64,000 nucleotides of DNA from Kangiellaceae bacterium (GTDB lineage Bacteria > Pseudomonadota > Gammaproteobacteria > Enterobacterales > Kangiellaceae), in the NCBI GenBank assembly GCA_013373015.1, contig JABXIQ010000006.1:1-64000 (forward strand), given 5' to 3'. Both the position numbers and the translations under genes were made by a program. The notes beneath the pieces were generated by a model. That model searched no databases. It had not been told where the DNA came from and saw nothing but the letters and a program-made list of their open reading frames with translations. Positions 1 through 9,209 of this stretch are shown in pieces (positions within the stretch are counted from its first letter, which is position 1; each line of letters begins with the position of its first letter).

Positions 1-32
1 AAAATCACCAAAATACGCGCCACTGAATTTAT

Positions 33-109
33 GGCTATGTAGCTCAGCTGGTTAGAGCACAGCATTCATAATGCTGGGGTCACTGGTTCAAGTCCAGTCA
101 TAGCTACCA
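33..109 (+). tRNA. tRNA-Met (CAT), elongator type
   Basis: A complete cloverleaf can be drawn. The seven-pair acceptor stem starts GGCTATG and closes with CATAGCT, with one G-U pair. The D-arm contains AGCTCAGCTGGTTAGAGC, and the anticodon stem CAGCA/TGCTG surrounds the loop TTCATAA with anticodon CAT at 67-69. The T-arm has GGTTCAAGTCC. CCA is encoded at 107-109. The body resembles E. coli elongator tRNA-Met more than the lysidine-modified tRNA-Ile2, which also has a CAT anticodon. That choice rests on memory of the E. coli sequences. A Rho-independent terminator follows directly. Confidence 0.95.
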
Positions 110-117
110 TATATATC

Positions 118-152
118 AAAGGGTTACGTCATTCCGGCGCAACCCTTTTTTA
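118..152 (+). terminator. Rho-independent terminator after tRNA-Met
   Basis: AAAGGGTT at 118-125 pairs with AACCCTTT from 141, and the T-run continues at once. It lies 9 nt beyond the encoded CCA, so the tRNA is probably transcribed alone or as the last gene of a unit entering from the left. Confidence 0.8.
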
Positions 153-159
153 TTCCCTG

Positions 160-565
160 AAAAACGTAAGTCCACAGTAAGTCCTACGTAGATTAATAAA
201 ACACCTCTTTATTATTGAACAATATATCAAGACTATAATTTTATATTTGTAATTAGGTACCTGTACGTCGCCAAAACATTTTGGACTTGAAGCAGTCTGA
301 GTTAAGAGACACTTTGAGCTCATGATGGTTGGTTAGTTTGTCCATGATAATGGTTTTGTTTTCGCATTGTCATGGTGTTCGTTTTGATTAATTGTCGCTA
401 TCGCTCAGCCTCTCCCATAGAAAACATCCGCTGGCATCAGATTGTTCAGTTATTAGTGGTATCGCTCATAATTATAGTAACTAACGAACTGCTCAATCCG
501 CAACCTGAAGCTTCGTGGGCTAATCCTCCGCTCCATTATAACAACTTAGGAAACGCACTTAGGTT
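160..565. other. Intergenic stretch without a supported gene
   Basis: About 400 bases lie between the tRNA terminator and the small minus-strand gene at 566. One plus-strand reading frame (372-575) could encode 67 residues with a hydrophobic segment. It has no convincing ribosome binding site, matches no family I recognise, and overlaps the 3' end of the gene at 566-748. I see no insertion-sequence ends and no phage attachment site next to the tRNA. Confidence 0.5.
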
Positions 566-748
566 CTATCGATAATTAGTAGGTTTAATGTTTTTTAAAT
601 CTAACTTTTTAATAAGCTCATCAACATCACCGTCACAGGGCTTATCTGTCAAAGGCGTCCAACAATAGGGCCTATTTTTATATTTTGGATCTGTATGTTT
701 AGGGTTTACTCTTTCTTTTTCAAACAAAAGACTAAGAAGTTTTCTCAT
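566..748 (-). CDS. Small hypothetical protein (60 aa)
   Basis: This short frame starts 9 nt after the stop of the DUF3592 gene and has a good GAGG ribosome binding site, which suggests translation from the same message. The product is basic at its N-terminus, has two cysteines in the middle (PYC and KPC) and ends in a lysine-rich stretch. It has no membrane segment and no recognised domain. The spacing and ribosome binding site are its main support. It could be a small partner of the upstream membrane protein, but nothing in the sequence shows that. Confidence 0.5.
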   Translation of the reverse strand: MRKLLSLLFEKERVNPKHTDPKYKNRPYCWTPLTDKPCDGDVDELIKKLDLKNIKPTNYR

Positions 749-757
749 TAAATATCC

Positions 758-2536
758 TCAATTAGTTATTATTCCCAACTCTTCTTTTATCTGCTCAACC
801 CATGCTTCAACATCAGCTTTGACTAATAATTGTTTGGCTATAGTTACTTTTGAGCCATCTCTTAACAAGACATCTATATGATAATAGCGCTTGTCGCCTT
901 GGCTCATATTGCTGTTAATTTGGATAGCTTGGATTTGTTCTTTAGGAATTTCTTTAGTTTGCCCTAATCCTAAATGGCCAGACTGATAAATCAAACTTCC
1001 CCCCGAAACAGTCACTTGACTTCGATAAGTCATCATTCGCAGGCCCCAGTAGGCAATTAATACGCCAATACCAAGAAACATAATTGGGAATAATAAGGGA
1101 GCACCTAATACATGCGCGAGCCAACCAGAACCTGCAAAAAATGAGCCAAAGATAAAGGTTTCAATCGACATACCTTTATGGCGTAAAGCGGGGAAAAAGT
1201 ATTGATTCCCCTGATTGGTAACTTGATGCACCAAACCTAAATGCTGCCAGTCACCACCCGATGACATTGTTGGTTGAGAAGCTTCCATAAATGCTGCGGG
1301 CTTGTCATCAGTAAACAAATCATAATCATCTTTTTCCAGCCCCAGTCTATGCGCTACTACAAATGCTGGAACATCAAAGCTCACTTTGAAATCAACGCCT
1401 TTCAAATCTGCATTAGCGGTCAACTCCCACAACAATTTATCCCGAGAATTACTATCATCGTATTCAGGTAAATCTTTTGGGATTTTAAAATCAAAGTTAA
1501 GTCGTGTTTCTTGATGACCATACAGTTGGGCAAAAACACGTTGATCACCCTGCCATATAATAGTGGTACGTGTGCTTTTATTCTTTCCACTGCCCGTTTG
1601 TTTTTGGCGCTTACAGGTCAAGGTTAAAAGCACAGGAGTTTCACTTGGCAGCGCTTGAGAAACCTCAATATAACCTTTATTGTGTGCACCAATCGCAAAA
1701 GGTAATTGTTGTAGTTGCAAGGTTACTTCGCCAAACTTTTTCCACCGCCGGTACATTACAACACAAGCCGTGATAAGTCCTATTCCAATCAATGGAAATA
1801 ACAGCACCAATAAAATCGCATAGTCCTTTGTGTTAAAAAACTCAGCCATAGCGAAACCACTGCTGGGCAATGAAATAGCATTCCACAGGATGGCAAACAC
1901 CAATAAACCATAGAAACCTAGCTTATTATTGGATTTTAGTGCACCGGATTGCCATTGCTCTTTCCAAAGCCAAGGTTGTTCAGGATTATTGAGTTTAAGT
2001 TGGTTTTCTGTTTCAGCGATCTTTTTACCTTTGCGCGCTAACAACATAATACCCAAGCCTACACCACCAAAAACAATCAGGAATATAGATTGAAAGCCCA
2101 GCATTCCCCAGCGCGTTTTACGATCTAACACTGCTTCAGCTGGATCGTCTGGATTGTAATATACAGTGACAGCTTGGTTGTTATTGCGCTTGCTATTAAG
2201 CTGACGATAAAAGTTTTGCTGGTAATCGCCGATATTATCAGTACCCGTATAAAAGTTAAGTTGATCAGATTGATACTGTTGACCATTCACTTGATAACTA
2301 AAACGTCCTTTTACTCCATACGACGTACTATCATCACCATGTGAAACCACTTGCTCAACATGCTGTAGTTGCGCTTGTACGGGCAACCAATCAGAAGCCA
2401 TCCATGAACTGTAAACATCCTTTAATCCCCACAGAAAAATGCCCACACCGGCAAAGAAAAAGATAGCGCCAAAAATTGTAAGGCAACCAGCTCCTTTATT
2501 AATATCTTTTTGTTCACTTTGCATAGTTCTCTTCAC
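758..2536 (-). CDS. DUF3592 domain membrane protein (592 aa)
   Basis: The N-terminus has a transmembrane helix at about residues 16-38. It is followed by the extracytoplasmic DUF3592 domain, with a YQVNGQQY strand and the YYNPDDPAEAVL motif usual in this family, and then by a second helix near residue 150. Two further helices lie near 205-265. A soluble beta-rich middle region and a final helical pair near 475-510 precede a PH-like C-terminal segment. The family has no established biochemical role, and many members are multi-span envelope proteins. A 60-codon gene follows and a lipoprotein gene precedes it, so the three may form one envelope-related transcription unit. Confidence 0.8.
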   Translation of the reverse strand: MKRTMQSEQKDINKGAGCLTIFGAIFFFAGVGIFLWGLKDVYSSWMASDWLPVQAQLQHVEQVVSHGDDSTSYGVKGRFSYQVNGQQYQSDQLNFYTGTDNIGDYQQNFYRQLNSKRNNNQAVTVYYNPDDPAEAVLDRKTRWGMLGFQSIFLIVFGGVGLGIMLLARKGKKIAETENQLKLNNPEQPWLWKEQWQSGALKSNNKLGFYGLLVFAILWNAISLPSSGFAMAEFFNTKDYAILLVLLFPLIGIGLITACVVMYRRWKKFGEVTLQLQQLPFAIGAHNKGYIEVSQALPSETPVLLTLTCKRQKQTGSGKNKSTRTTIIWQGDQRVFAQLYGHQETRLNFDFKIPKDLPEYDDSNSRDKLLWELTANADLKGVDFKVSFDVPAFVVAHRLGLEKDDYDLFTDDKPAAFMEASQPTMSSGGDWQHLGLVHQVTNQGNQYFFPALRHKGMSIETFIFGSFFAGSGWLAHVLGAPLLFPIMFLGIGVLIAYWGLRMMTYRSQVTVSGGSLIYQSGHLGLGQTKEIPKEQIQAIQINSNMSQGDKRYYHIDVLLRDGSKVTIAKQLLVKADVEAWVEQIKEELGIITN

Positions 2537-2554
2537 TAAATGGTTGTTAGAACA

Positions 2555-3130
2555 CTACTCTTCATTTTCATCAAGGTCAGACAATGGAAAGCTCAAGATA
2601 GGCGTTGAAAATTTATCAGTTTTGACACGCGATAAAATTTTTCGCTTCTTGGTGATTTGATTGCGCTGATTGTCTTTAATGTAATACATAAACTCACTAA
2701 TCCCATGGTACATATCAACCGCTAAAATATCGATCTGAGAACTTTGCGAGGTATCTGACAAATTAACAAGCGGAATAGTCAAACCATAAGTGTCTGTATC
2801 AGTACCAAGCGATGTGTAGAAAAAATGGAGTTCTGTCATTGCTTCACTCGACTCGCTGACCAGATTCAGTCCAAATCTACGCATCAATTCCAACTGTAAC
2901 ATCTGATGAGCATATTCAAGCACTTCATCTTTTTTAATAAAATGGCTTTTTACAAAGACTTTTTGTCCCGTTAAGCCTGCAAAGTCGTCTTGTGGCAGAC
3001 TCGCGATCAGTTTCTCTACGCTATAAGTCACTAACCTTTGCTCAGTAGAACCTGATAAATTACCCACAACCTGACGAGTCGAACATGCTGACAGTAGTAA
3101 TAAGCAGCAAATCAGTATAAGTTGTTTCAT
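2555..3130 (-). CDS. Putative lipoprotein (191 aa)
   Basis: I chose the start at 3130 rather than an upstream in-frame codon because it places a clean lipoprotein signal at the N-terminus: a lysine, a hydrophobic core and the lipobox LLSAC at about residues 13-17. The mature part contains phrases such as LIASLPQDDFAGLTGQKVFVK and is soluble. No domain is recognised. It lies 18 nt upstream of the DUF3592 gene in the same direction, which suggests shared transcription and an envelope role. The ribosome binding site is weak. Confidence 0.7.
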   Translation of the reverse strand: MKQLILICCLLLLSACSTRQVVGNLSGSTEQRLVTYSVEKLIASLPQDDFAGLTGQKVFVKSHFIKKDEVLEYAHQMLQLELMRRFGLNLVSESSEAMTELHFFYTSLGTDTDTYGLTIPLVNLSDTSQSSQIDILAVDMYHGISEFMYYIKDNQRNQITKKRKILSRVKTDKFSTPILSFPLSDLDENEE

Positions 3131-3321
3131 TATTTGAAATTCTATATTTATTTTTGATGTAACAGAAATAAAAACACAGCCAACAACGATAAGCAATATC
3201 TGTATGCGTGCAATTATGAACTATTTGCTATAGGTTTAAGCTGATTTTGGCGTTGGTTGTACCTCTTTTGAGGCAAAAACCGTTACAATACGCCCATATT
3301 TTTGTCTGGAGATTTAATTTT

Positions 3322-4503
3322 ATGGTTATTAAGCCAAAAGTTCGTGGTTTTGTTTGTACCACTGCTCATCCACAAGGGTGTATTGCTCATGTTAACGAGC
3401 AAATCGAATATGTTAAAAGTAATATGCCATCTGATGTGGTCAATGCGCCAAAAAATGTATTGGTGATTGGCTCATCTACAGGCTATGGTTTGGCTTCTCG
3501 CATCGTTTCTGCTTTTGGCTATGGCGCGAAAACACTCGGCTTGTTCTTCGAGAAAGAAGCTACCGAAAGTAAAACAGGAACTGCTGGCTGGTATAACAAT
3601 CGTGGTTTTGAGCTGGCTGCTGATGAAGCTGGATTATGGAATAAGAGCATCAATGGCGATGCCTTTTCTGATCAGGCTAAAGAAGACGCTATTAAAATCA
3701 TTAAAGAAGAAATGGGTAAGATCGATTTAGTGGTTTATTCATTAGCCTCGCCGCGTCGTCAAGATCCTAAAACTGGCGAAGTATATAAGTCTGCATTGAA
3801 ACCGATTGGTGATGCGGTAACTGAAAAAACACTCAATACCGATAAAGGTATTGTCCATGAAGTATCGATTGAGCCGGCCACTGAAGATGATATTCAAAAC
3901 ACTATCAAAGTTATGGGTGGCGAAGATTGGGAGTTATGGATGCAAGCTCTTGATCAAGCAGGCGTCTTAGCTGATGGCGTTAAAACCGTTGCCTATACTT
4001 ATATTGGCAAAAAGCTTACTTGGCCAATTTATGGGCACGCTACTATTGGTAAAGCAAAAGAAGATTTGGATCGTGCTTCTCATGCAATCCATAATCACCT
4101 ACAAGAAAAATATAATGGCACAGCCAACGTGGCGGTTCTAAAAGCTGTTGTCACTCAGGCAAGCTCGGCAATCCCTGTTATGCCTTTGTATATTTCTTTG
4201 CTATATAAAGTGATGAAAGAAGCTAACGTACACGAAGATCCAATCCATCAGATTTACGGTTTATTAGCGGATCAAATGTATGGTCATGATGCCATCTATG
4301 ATGACACTCGCCGTTTCCGCTTGGATCTAAAAGAGTTGGATGACTCTATTCAAGACAAGGTTGAAGCACTCTGGGATTTAGCAACAACTGAAAACATCGC
4401 TGAAATCTCTGACTACAAAGGTTATCAGCACGAGTTCTTTAAACTGTTTGGTTTTGAGGTGGATGGTGTTGATTATGATGCCGATGTGGATCCGCGTGTT
4501 TAA
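3322..4503 (+). CDS. fabV: Trans-2-enoyl-[ACP]/CoA reductase FabV (NADH)
   Basis: FabV carries out the last reduction of each fatty-acid elongation cycle, converting trans-2-enoyl thioester to acyl thioester with NADH. The start at 3322 gives 393 residues, the usual size, with GGAG upstream; an earlier in-frame start would add 25 atypical residues. The nucleotide-binding motif GSSTGYG is at about residues 50-56. The family YX8K active-site pair is Tyr237/Lys246 in PIYGHATIGKAK. FabV enzymes are commonly resistant to triclosan. The gene stands alone, followed by a terminator, and no FabI gene is visible in this window. Confidence 0.95.
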   Translation: MVIKPKVRGFVCTTAHPQGCIAHVNEQIEYVKSNMPSDVVNAPKNVLVIGSSTGYGLASRIVSAFGYGAKTLGLFFEKEATESKTGTAGWYNNRGFELAADEAGLWNKSINGDAFSDQAKEDAIKIIKEEMGKIDLVVYSLASPRRQDPKTGEVYKSALKPIGDAVTEKTLNTDKGIVHEVSIEPATEDDIQNTIKVMGGEDWELWMQALDQAGVLADGVKTVAYTYIGKKLTWPIYGHATIGKAKEDLDRASHAIHNHLQEKYNGTANVAVLKAVVTQASSAIPVMPLYISLLYKVMKEANVHEDPIHQIYGLLADQMYGHDAIYDDTRRFRLDLKELDDSIQDKVEALWDLATTENIAEISDYKGYQHEFFKLFGFEVDGVDYDADVDPRV

Positions 4504-4533
4504 TCGTTAGATACAACTTCTAAACTTCAAAAT

Positions 4534-4571
4534 AAGCCGGCGTTTTCCTACAATATCAAGTCGGCTTTTTT
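4534..4571 (+). terminator. Terminator after fabV
   Basis: AAGCCG near 4534 pairs with CGGCTT before a run of T. The loop is long, about 18 nt. It lies 30 nt after the fabV stop codon. Confidence 0.65.
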
Positions 4572-4648
4572 TACATCCAAAGCTTTTTTTTCGCTATATT
4601 TCGATACAATTAAAAATCTTTTCTTTATAAATCAATTAGTTACTTCTG

Positions 4649-4675
4649 TTGGCACACTTTATGCTTATATATAAA
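4649..4675 (+). promoter_or_regulatory. Sigma-70-like promoter of a putative small RNA
   Basis: TTGGCA at 4649-4654 resembles a -35 box and TATAAA at 4670-4675 a -10 box, with a 15-nt spacer. An alternative -10, TAAAGT at 4672, would give a 17-nt spacer. Either would start transcription just before or within the first hairpin of the RNA described next. Confidence 0.5.
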
Positions 4676-4678
4676 GTG

Positions 4679-4807
4679 AACACAGCAATTGTGTTTTATC
4701 CCCAGCTAATGTCTAGGGCTTTATAGAAATAGTCATGTCTTTAAAGCTCTAGATTGAAGCTTATCAATGCGCAAGCCATTGGCCCATCAAACGATGGGCC
4801 TTTTTTT
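4679..4807 (+). ncRNA. Putative stand-alone structured small RNA
   Basis: This stretch has no plausible reading frame but has a promoter at its head and a strong terminator at its tail. Three successive helices can be drawn. AACACA/TGTGTT spans 4679-4695. An 11-pair stem joins 4713-4723 (CTAGGGCTTTA) to 4742-4752 (TAAAGCTCTAG) with one G-U wobble. The terminator helix spans 4781-4800. It sits between the fabV terminator and a convergent gene, so it is not an obvious leader. I do not recognise it as tmRNA, 6S RNA, RNase P RNA or a CsrB-type RNA. The compensating wobble pair and the arrangement support an RNA, but the family is unknown. Confidence 0.55.
4781..4807 (+). terminator. Strong Rho-independent terminator
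   Basis: GGCCCATC pairs perfectly with GATGGGCC around a 4-nt loop and is followed by seven T. It ends the putative small RNA and lies 12 nt before the stop codon of the convergent LON-domain gene. Confidence 0.85.
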
Positions 4808-4819
4808 GGCACAACAAAA

Positions 4820-5416
4820 CTAGCGCAACCAGTCTAACATCTGATATAGCATAGCAATGCGCGTATCAATAGACTGAGTCTCTAAAAAGGCCTGCTTCTG
4901 GTGTTCGCTGACGGGCATATATTCTGCTAAGCGTTCCATCACAAAGCCAAGCTCATGCCACTTTTTGGGCAAGTCCAAAATATCCACTTGCGGGTGCTGC
5001 GATAATTCAGCTAACAAACCAACTAATTCCGATTGAGTTTCTTCCATAGGTCGCGGTTCAATATCCGCTAACCAAGAAATATTAGCCGTAATCAAGCGAT
5101 CATCCATAATTGTTTGGCTATTAATCCTAAAGCGCTGTTTACCAATGCAAGTAATCAAAAGTAAACCATTATCACGCTGATCAAAGTCCACTACGTCAAC
5201 GTAGGTGCCGTATTCAAATGGTGTGGCAGGGATGCCCGCTTCGTTGCCTTTTTTGATTAATGTGATACCAAAACCTCTATTAGTCACATCATCATTGGCT
5301 AATTGACGAGCAATCATATCTAAATAGCGCTGCTCAAATATTTGCAATTTGAGCACACTATCAGGAAAGACCACTCTTTGTAGTGGGAATACTGGAATTA
5401 CGCTATTTGAAGTCAC
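4820..5416 (-). CDS. LON peptidase substrate-binding domain protein
   Basis: The 198-residue product consists only of the N-terminal substrate-binding domain found in Lon protease. It opens with the typical VIPVFPLQRVVFPDSVLKLQIFEQRY stretch (about residues 6-31) and lacks the AAA+ and Ser/Lys protease domains. Stand-alone copies are widespread in Gammaproteobacteria, are presumed cytoplasmic, and have no settled function. It reads in the same direction as the ABC exporter genes upstream, 32 nt after the permease stop, so it may share their message. Confidence 0.85.
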   Translation of the reverse strand: MTSNSVIPVFPLQRVVFPDSVLKLQIFEQRYLDMIARQLANDDVTNRGFGITLIKKGNEAGIPATPFEYGTYVDVVDFDQRDNGLLLITCIGKQRFRINSQTIMDDRLITANISWLADIEPRPMEETQSELVGLLAELSQHPQVDILDLPKKWHELGFVMERLAEYMPVSEHQKQAFLETQSIDTRIAMLYQMLDWLR

Positions 5417-5448
5417 TTTTTGCTAACACTGAAGTCTAGGATCTGGGG

Positions 5449-6261
5449 CTAGGAGCGAAGCCCTTTACCTTTACCCAACAAGTACAAACAGGTTGCAGCT
5501 AAAATAACGATAAAAACTAAGATCAAACCAAACGCAACTTCAACCGAAATATCGGATTTGCCTAAAAAGCCATAACGGAACGCATTGACCATGTAAATAA
5601 TGGGATTGGCTTTTGAAACATTTTGCCAAAGCTCTGGCAATAGTTGGATCGAATAAAAAACACCACCCAAATACGTCAAAGGCGTCAATACGAATGTTGG
5701 AATAATAGAAATGTCATCAAAAGATTTAGCGAACAGTGCATTCAAAAATCCTGCCATAGCAAATAATACCGAGGTCAGGAATACCACGCTAATCACCACC
5801 CCTATATTATGGATATGAATCGTATCCACAAAAAACAACGAAACTAGGGTAACAATTGTGCCTGTAAGCAAGCCTCGCAACACACCACCTCCGACAAAGC
5901 CACTTAAAATCACCCAGTTTGGTACTGGTGCAACCATCATTTCTTCAATTGAGCGCTGATATTTAGCACTGAAAAATGATGATACGACGTTTGAATAGGA
6001 GTTGGTGATCACTGACATCATAATCAAGCCAGGCACTATATATTGCATATAATCGAAACCATCCATCTGCCCAACGCGCGAGCCAATCAAGTTACCGAAA
6101 ATGACAAAATACAAGCTCATGGTAATCGCTGGCGGCAAAATAGTTTGTACCCAGATACGCATAAAACGAGTAATTTCTTTACGTATGATGGTAACAAAGG
6201 CCGTCCAAATAGAAGTTTGCGCGGTGACTAAGGTTGCTGTTGTTAATTTTTGATCACTCAT
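5449..6261 (-). CDS. ABC-2 type exporter permease (YadH-like)
   Basis: The 270-residue integral membrane protein has about six hydrophobic segments and the ABC-2 permease pattern, including VGQMDGFDYMQYIVPGLI and SFDDISIIPTFVLTPLTYLGG. It is closest in look and length to E. coli YadH. It starts 2 nt after the stop of the ATPase gene 6264-7199, so the two form a two-gene exporter. The substrate cannot be read from the sequence. The N-terminal 25 residues are cytoplasmic. Confidence 0.88.
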   Translation of the reverse strand: MSDQKLTTATLVTAQTSIWTAFVTIIRKEITRFMRIWVQTILPPAITMSLYFVIFGNLIGSRVGQMDGFDYMQYIVPGLIMMSVITNSYSNVVSSFFSAKYQRSIEEMMVAPVPNWVILSGFVGGGVLRGLLTGTIVTLVSLFFVDTIHIHNIGVVISVVFLTSVLFAMAGFLNALFAKSFDDISIIPTFVLTPLTYLGGVFYSIQLLPELWQNVSKANPIIYMVNAFRYGFLGKSDISVEVAFGLILVFIVILAATCLYLLGKGKGLRS

Positions 6262-6263
6262 AA

Positions 6264-7199
6264 CTACGCCTGTTCCCCATTCTTAGAGCCATTCTCAACC
6301 ATTCGCACAAATAACTCTTCTAAGCGATTGGCCTTATTTCGCATACTCAATACTGAGATATTATGCTGCGTTAACGTTGCAAATACACCATTAATTCCAG
6401 CACCTTTTTTTACATCAACTTCTAAGGTGCTTTCATCACGACGACGTATATCGTAACCTTCAAATTCTGGCAGCTGCTCAGGAAGTCCCGCAGTGTCTAA
6501 AATAAAAGTTTCCATATCCAGCTGAGCCAATAAAGCTTTCATACTGGTATTTTGAACAATGATTCCTTTATCAATAATCGCGATATTACGGCACAAGCTC
6601 TCTGCTTCTTCAAGATAATGAGTAGTCAACACAATGGTTGTACCCTGAGCATTCAACTCTTGCATGAAATCCCACATCGAGCGACGTAATTCGATATCCA
6701 CACCGGCGGTTGGCTCATCAAGAATCAATAATTTTGGATTATGAATTAAACCACGCGCAATCATTAAACGACGTTTCATACCGCCTGAAAGTTCGCGTGA
6801 AGCGGCTTTGCGCTTGTCCCATAAACCGAGTTGTTCAAGTAGAGGTTGCGCGTTTTTGACCGCTTCTTTTTTTGATATACCGTAATAGCCAGCTTGTTGA
6901 ACAACAATCTGTAAGACACCTTCAAACATATTGAAGTTAAATTCTTGCGGCACTAAACCTAGCATACGCTTCGCTGCTGCAAGATCTTTATCAATGTCAT
7001 GGCCAAAGACTTTTACCGAACCAGAAGACTTATTGACTAATGAACTGATCACACCAATAGTCGTTGATTTACCCGCACCATTTGGCCCTAACAATGCAAA
7101 AAAATCGCCTTGTTCTACTTCTAGATCAATACCTTTAACCGCTTGAGTACCACTAGCATAGGTTTTAGTTAAATTTTGTATGGATAATGCTTTTGTCAT
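6264..7199 (-). CDS. ABC transporter ATP-binding protein (YadG-like)
   Basis: This is the cytoplasmic ATPase of the exporter. Walker A is GPNGAGKST near residue 38, the signature is LSGGMKRRL, Walker B is LLILDEP, and the H-loop is LTTHYLEEAE. The ATG at 7199 is chosen because AAGG sits 6 nt upstream; an alternative TTG start 18 nt further up is less convincing. It lies 14 nt after ubiX and 2 nt before the permease gene, in one tightly packed run mpl-ubiX-ATPase-permease. Confidence 0.9.
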   Translation of the reverse strand: MTKALSIQNLTKTYASGTQAVKGIDLEVEQGDFFALLGPNGAGKSTTIGVISSLVNKSSGSVKVFGHDIDKDLAAAKRMLGLVPQEFNFNMFEGVLQIVVQQAGYYGISKKEAVKNAQPLLEQLGLWDKRKAASRELSGGMKRRLMIARGLIHNPKLLILDEPTAGVDIELRRSMWDFMQELNAQGTTIVLTTHYLEEAESLCRNIAIIDKGIIVQNTSMKALLAQLDMETFILDTAGLPEQLPEFEGYDIRRRDESTLEVDVKKGAGINGVFATLTQHNISVLSMRNKANRLEELFVRMVENGSKNGEQA

Positions 7200-7213
7200 T
7201 GTAAACCTTTTTA

Positions 7214-7837
7214 TCAATTACCACTGTAACCCCAGCGATGCCCTAGCTGATGCTCTAGTTGGAGGTGGTCTAAAATTCTGGCCACCATAAAATCAACTAG
7301 ATCGTCAATAGATTGTGGTTGATTATAAAAACCCGGAGAAGCAGGCATAATAGTCGCCCCCATTTCCGAAAGGCGAGTCATGTTTTGCAAATGAATCGTA
7401 TTATAAGGCGTTTCACGAGGTACCAAAATTAATTGACCGCGCTCTTTCAACACCACATCTGCAGCTCGCTCGATCAAGTTATCGGAAGCCCCTGTTGCGA
7501 TAGCGCTTAAAGTACCTGTGCTGCAAGGGCAAATAATCATTTGCTTAGGCGCACTTGAACCACTGGCTACTGGAGACATCCAATTATCATTTGAAAATGC
7601 TTGGATAAAACCCTCTGGTAAATTAAGCGTTTCGGTTAATTCTTTTTCAACAACTGAAGGCGCTTTATTAACTTGAATATCACACTCTGTCGCCAAAACC
7701 ACTCGTGCTGCGCTGGATAACATCAGATACACGTGCTGATAATGATGGCTAAGTTGCTGCAACAACTTTAACGCATAAGGAGCTCCAGAAGCCCCCGTTA
7801 TAGCAAGTGTAATAGCTTTATGTTTTTTATGACTCAT
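7214..7837 (-). CDS. ubiX: Flavin prenyltransferase UbiX
   Basis: UbiX makes the prenylated FMN cofactor used by the UbiD decarboxylase in ubiquinone synthesis. The product is 207 residues. It shows the flavin-binding start [14 protein letters not shown] (about residues 12-25), the [26 protein letters not shown] segment, and the [15 protein letters not shown] motif that binds dimethylallyl phosphate. Seven nucleotides separate it from mpl upstream. The two are often neighbours in Gammaproteobacteria. Confidence 0.95.
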   Translation of the reverse strand: MSHKKHKAITLAITGASGAPYALKLLQQLSHHYQHVYLMLSSAARVVLATECDIQVNKAPSVVEKELTETLNLPEGFIQAFSNDNWMSPVASGSSAPKQMIICPCSTGTLSAIATGASDNLIERAADVVLKERGQLILVPRETPYNTIHLQNMTRLSEMGATIMPASPGFYNQPQSIDDLVDFMVARILDHLQLEHQLGHRWGYSGN

Positions 7838-7844
7838 CCGTTTA

Positions 7845-9209
7845 TTACCCTAACTGCTCTAGTAATTTAGTATGAATACCACCAAAACCACCATTGCTCA
7901 TGACTAAAATCTGATCGGCAGTTTTGGCCAATGCAGATACTGCGGCAAGAATACTCTCGACATCAGCTAAAATGTGTAAATTATCTAATGCTGCAACTTG
8001 CTCTTGTGGGAACTGCCAATCAAACTCATCAGGCTTATGGATAATGATGTGGTCGGCTAATTTCAAGGAATTGAGCAATGTTTCTTTATGAATTCCTGAA
8101 CGCATAGTAGCCGAGCGCAAATCCACAATAGCAATAATTCGGTCACCGCCTACCTTAGCTCTAAACCCAGATAAAGTGGTTTCAATCGCAGTCGGATGAT
8201 GAGCAAAATCATCATAAACCTTGATGCCGCCAGCTTGTCCCTTGAACTCCATTCGACGTTTTACATTTTTGAACTGCATCAACGCTTCACAACCATGCTT
8301 TGCTGGCACTCCTGCATGTCTGGCAGCTGCAATAGCCGCTAGAGCATTATTCACGTTATGTAAACCAATCAAATCCCAGTTGACTACGCCCTGCTTATCT
8401 CCTGCAAAAAACACTTCAAAATGACTTCCATCTTCTGCCAATAAGCGATAGCTCCAACCTTGCTCAGAAGCCGTTTTTTCAGCAGAAATAAGCTCTTGCT
8501 GTGACCATAAACCCTTATTGATGACATCTTGCAAATGCTGCTCGCGCTCAGGGAAAATCACCAAACCATTACCAGGCACAATACGAATCAAGTGATGGAA
8601 TTGGGTTTTAATGGCTTCAACATCAGGGAAGATATCCGCATGATCATACTCAAGATTATTCATAATCAAGGTACGCGGTCGATAGTGAACAAATTTTGAA
8701 CGCTTATCAAAAAAGGCCGTATCGTACTCATCAGCCTCAACCACAAAAAAAGGTGATTCGGTCAAACGTGCTGAAATGCCAAAATTTTCGGGGACACCAC
8801 CTATCAAAAAACCAGGCTCAAGGTTGGCATATTGCAAAATCCAAGCCAGCATACTGGCGGTGGTAGTTTTACCGTGAGTACCTGACGCTGCCAATACCCA
8901 TTTATCATGAATAATATTCTCGGCTAGCCATTGTGGTCCTGAACGATAATTGAGTCCATTTTCAAGCACATATTCCACCGAAGGGTTGCCTCGTGACATA
9001 GCATTACCCACCACCACACAATCAGTATGCTCAGGAATATGCTTCGGGTCAAAGCCTTGAATTAACTCAATCCCCTGCTCTTCAAGCTGTGTACTCATCG
9101 GTGGGTAAACATTTTGATCGCTACCGCTAACCGAAATCCCTTGCTGTTTGGCCAGCAAAGCAATGCCACCCATAAAGGTGCCGCAAATCCCTAAAATATG
9201 TATATGCAT
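7845..9209 (-). CDS. mpl: UDP-MurNAc:tripeptide ligase Mpl (murein recycling)
   Basis: Mpl ligates the recycled tripeptide L-Ala-gamma-D-Glu-meso-DAP to UDP-MurNAc, returning wall fragments to peptidoglycan synthesis in the cytoplasm. The 454-residue protein has a Rossmann-like start [12 protein letters not shown], the Mur ligase ATP loop [12 protein letters not shown] near residue 110, and the motifs [11 protein letters not shown] and [11 protein letters not shown]. The first of these motifs separates Mpl from MurC in my reading. It heads the run with ubiX and the ABC genes. Confidence 0.95.
   Translation of the reverse strand: MHIHILGICGTFMGGIALLAKQQGISVSGSDQNVYPPMSTQLEEQGIELIQGFDPKHIPEHTDCVVVGNAMSRGNPSVEYVLENGLNYRSGPQWLAENIIHDKWVLAASGTHGKTTTASMLAWILQYANLEPGFLIGGVPENFGISARLTESPFFVVEADEYDTAFFDKRSKFVHYRPRTLIMNNLEYDHADIFPDVEAIKTQFHHLIRIVPGNGLVIFPEREQHLQDVINKGLWSQQELISAEKTASEQGWSYRLLAEDGSHFEVFFAGDKQGVVNWDLIGLHNVNNALAAIAAARHAGVPAKHGCEALMQFKNVKRRMEFKGQAGGIKVYDDFAHHPTAIETTLSGFRAKVGGDRIIAIVDLRSATMRSGIHKETLLNSLKLADHIIIHKPDEFDWQFPQEQVAALDNLHILADVESILAAVSALAKTADQILVMSNGGFGGIHTKLLEQLG

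Noticed and set aside
33-160. tRNA-Met as attachment site of an integrative element
   Set aside because: No integrase gene next to it and no repeat of the tRNA 3' end seen in the window; the element found uses yjbQ instead.
372-575. 67-codon plus-strand reading frame after the tRNA
   Set aside because: No ribosome binding site or family match, and it overlaps the better supported small gene at 566-748.
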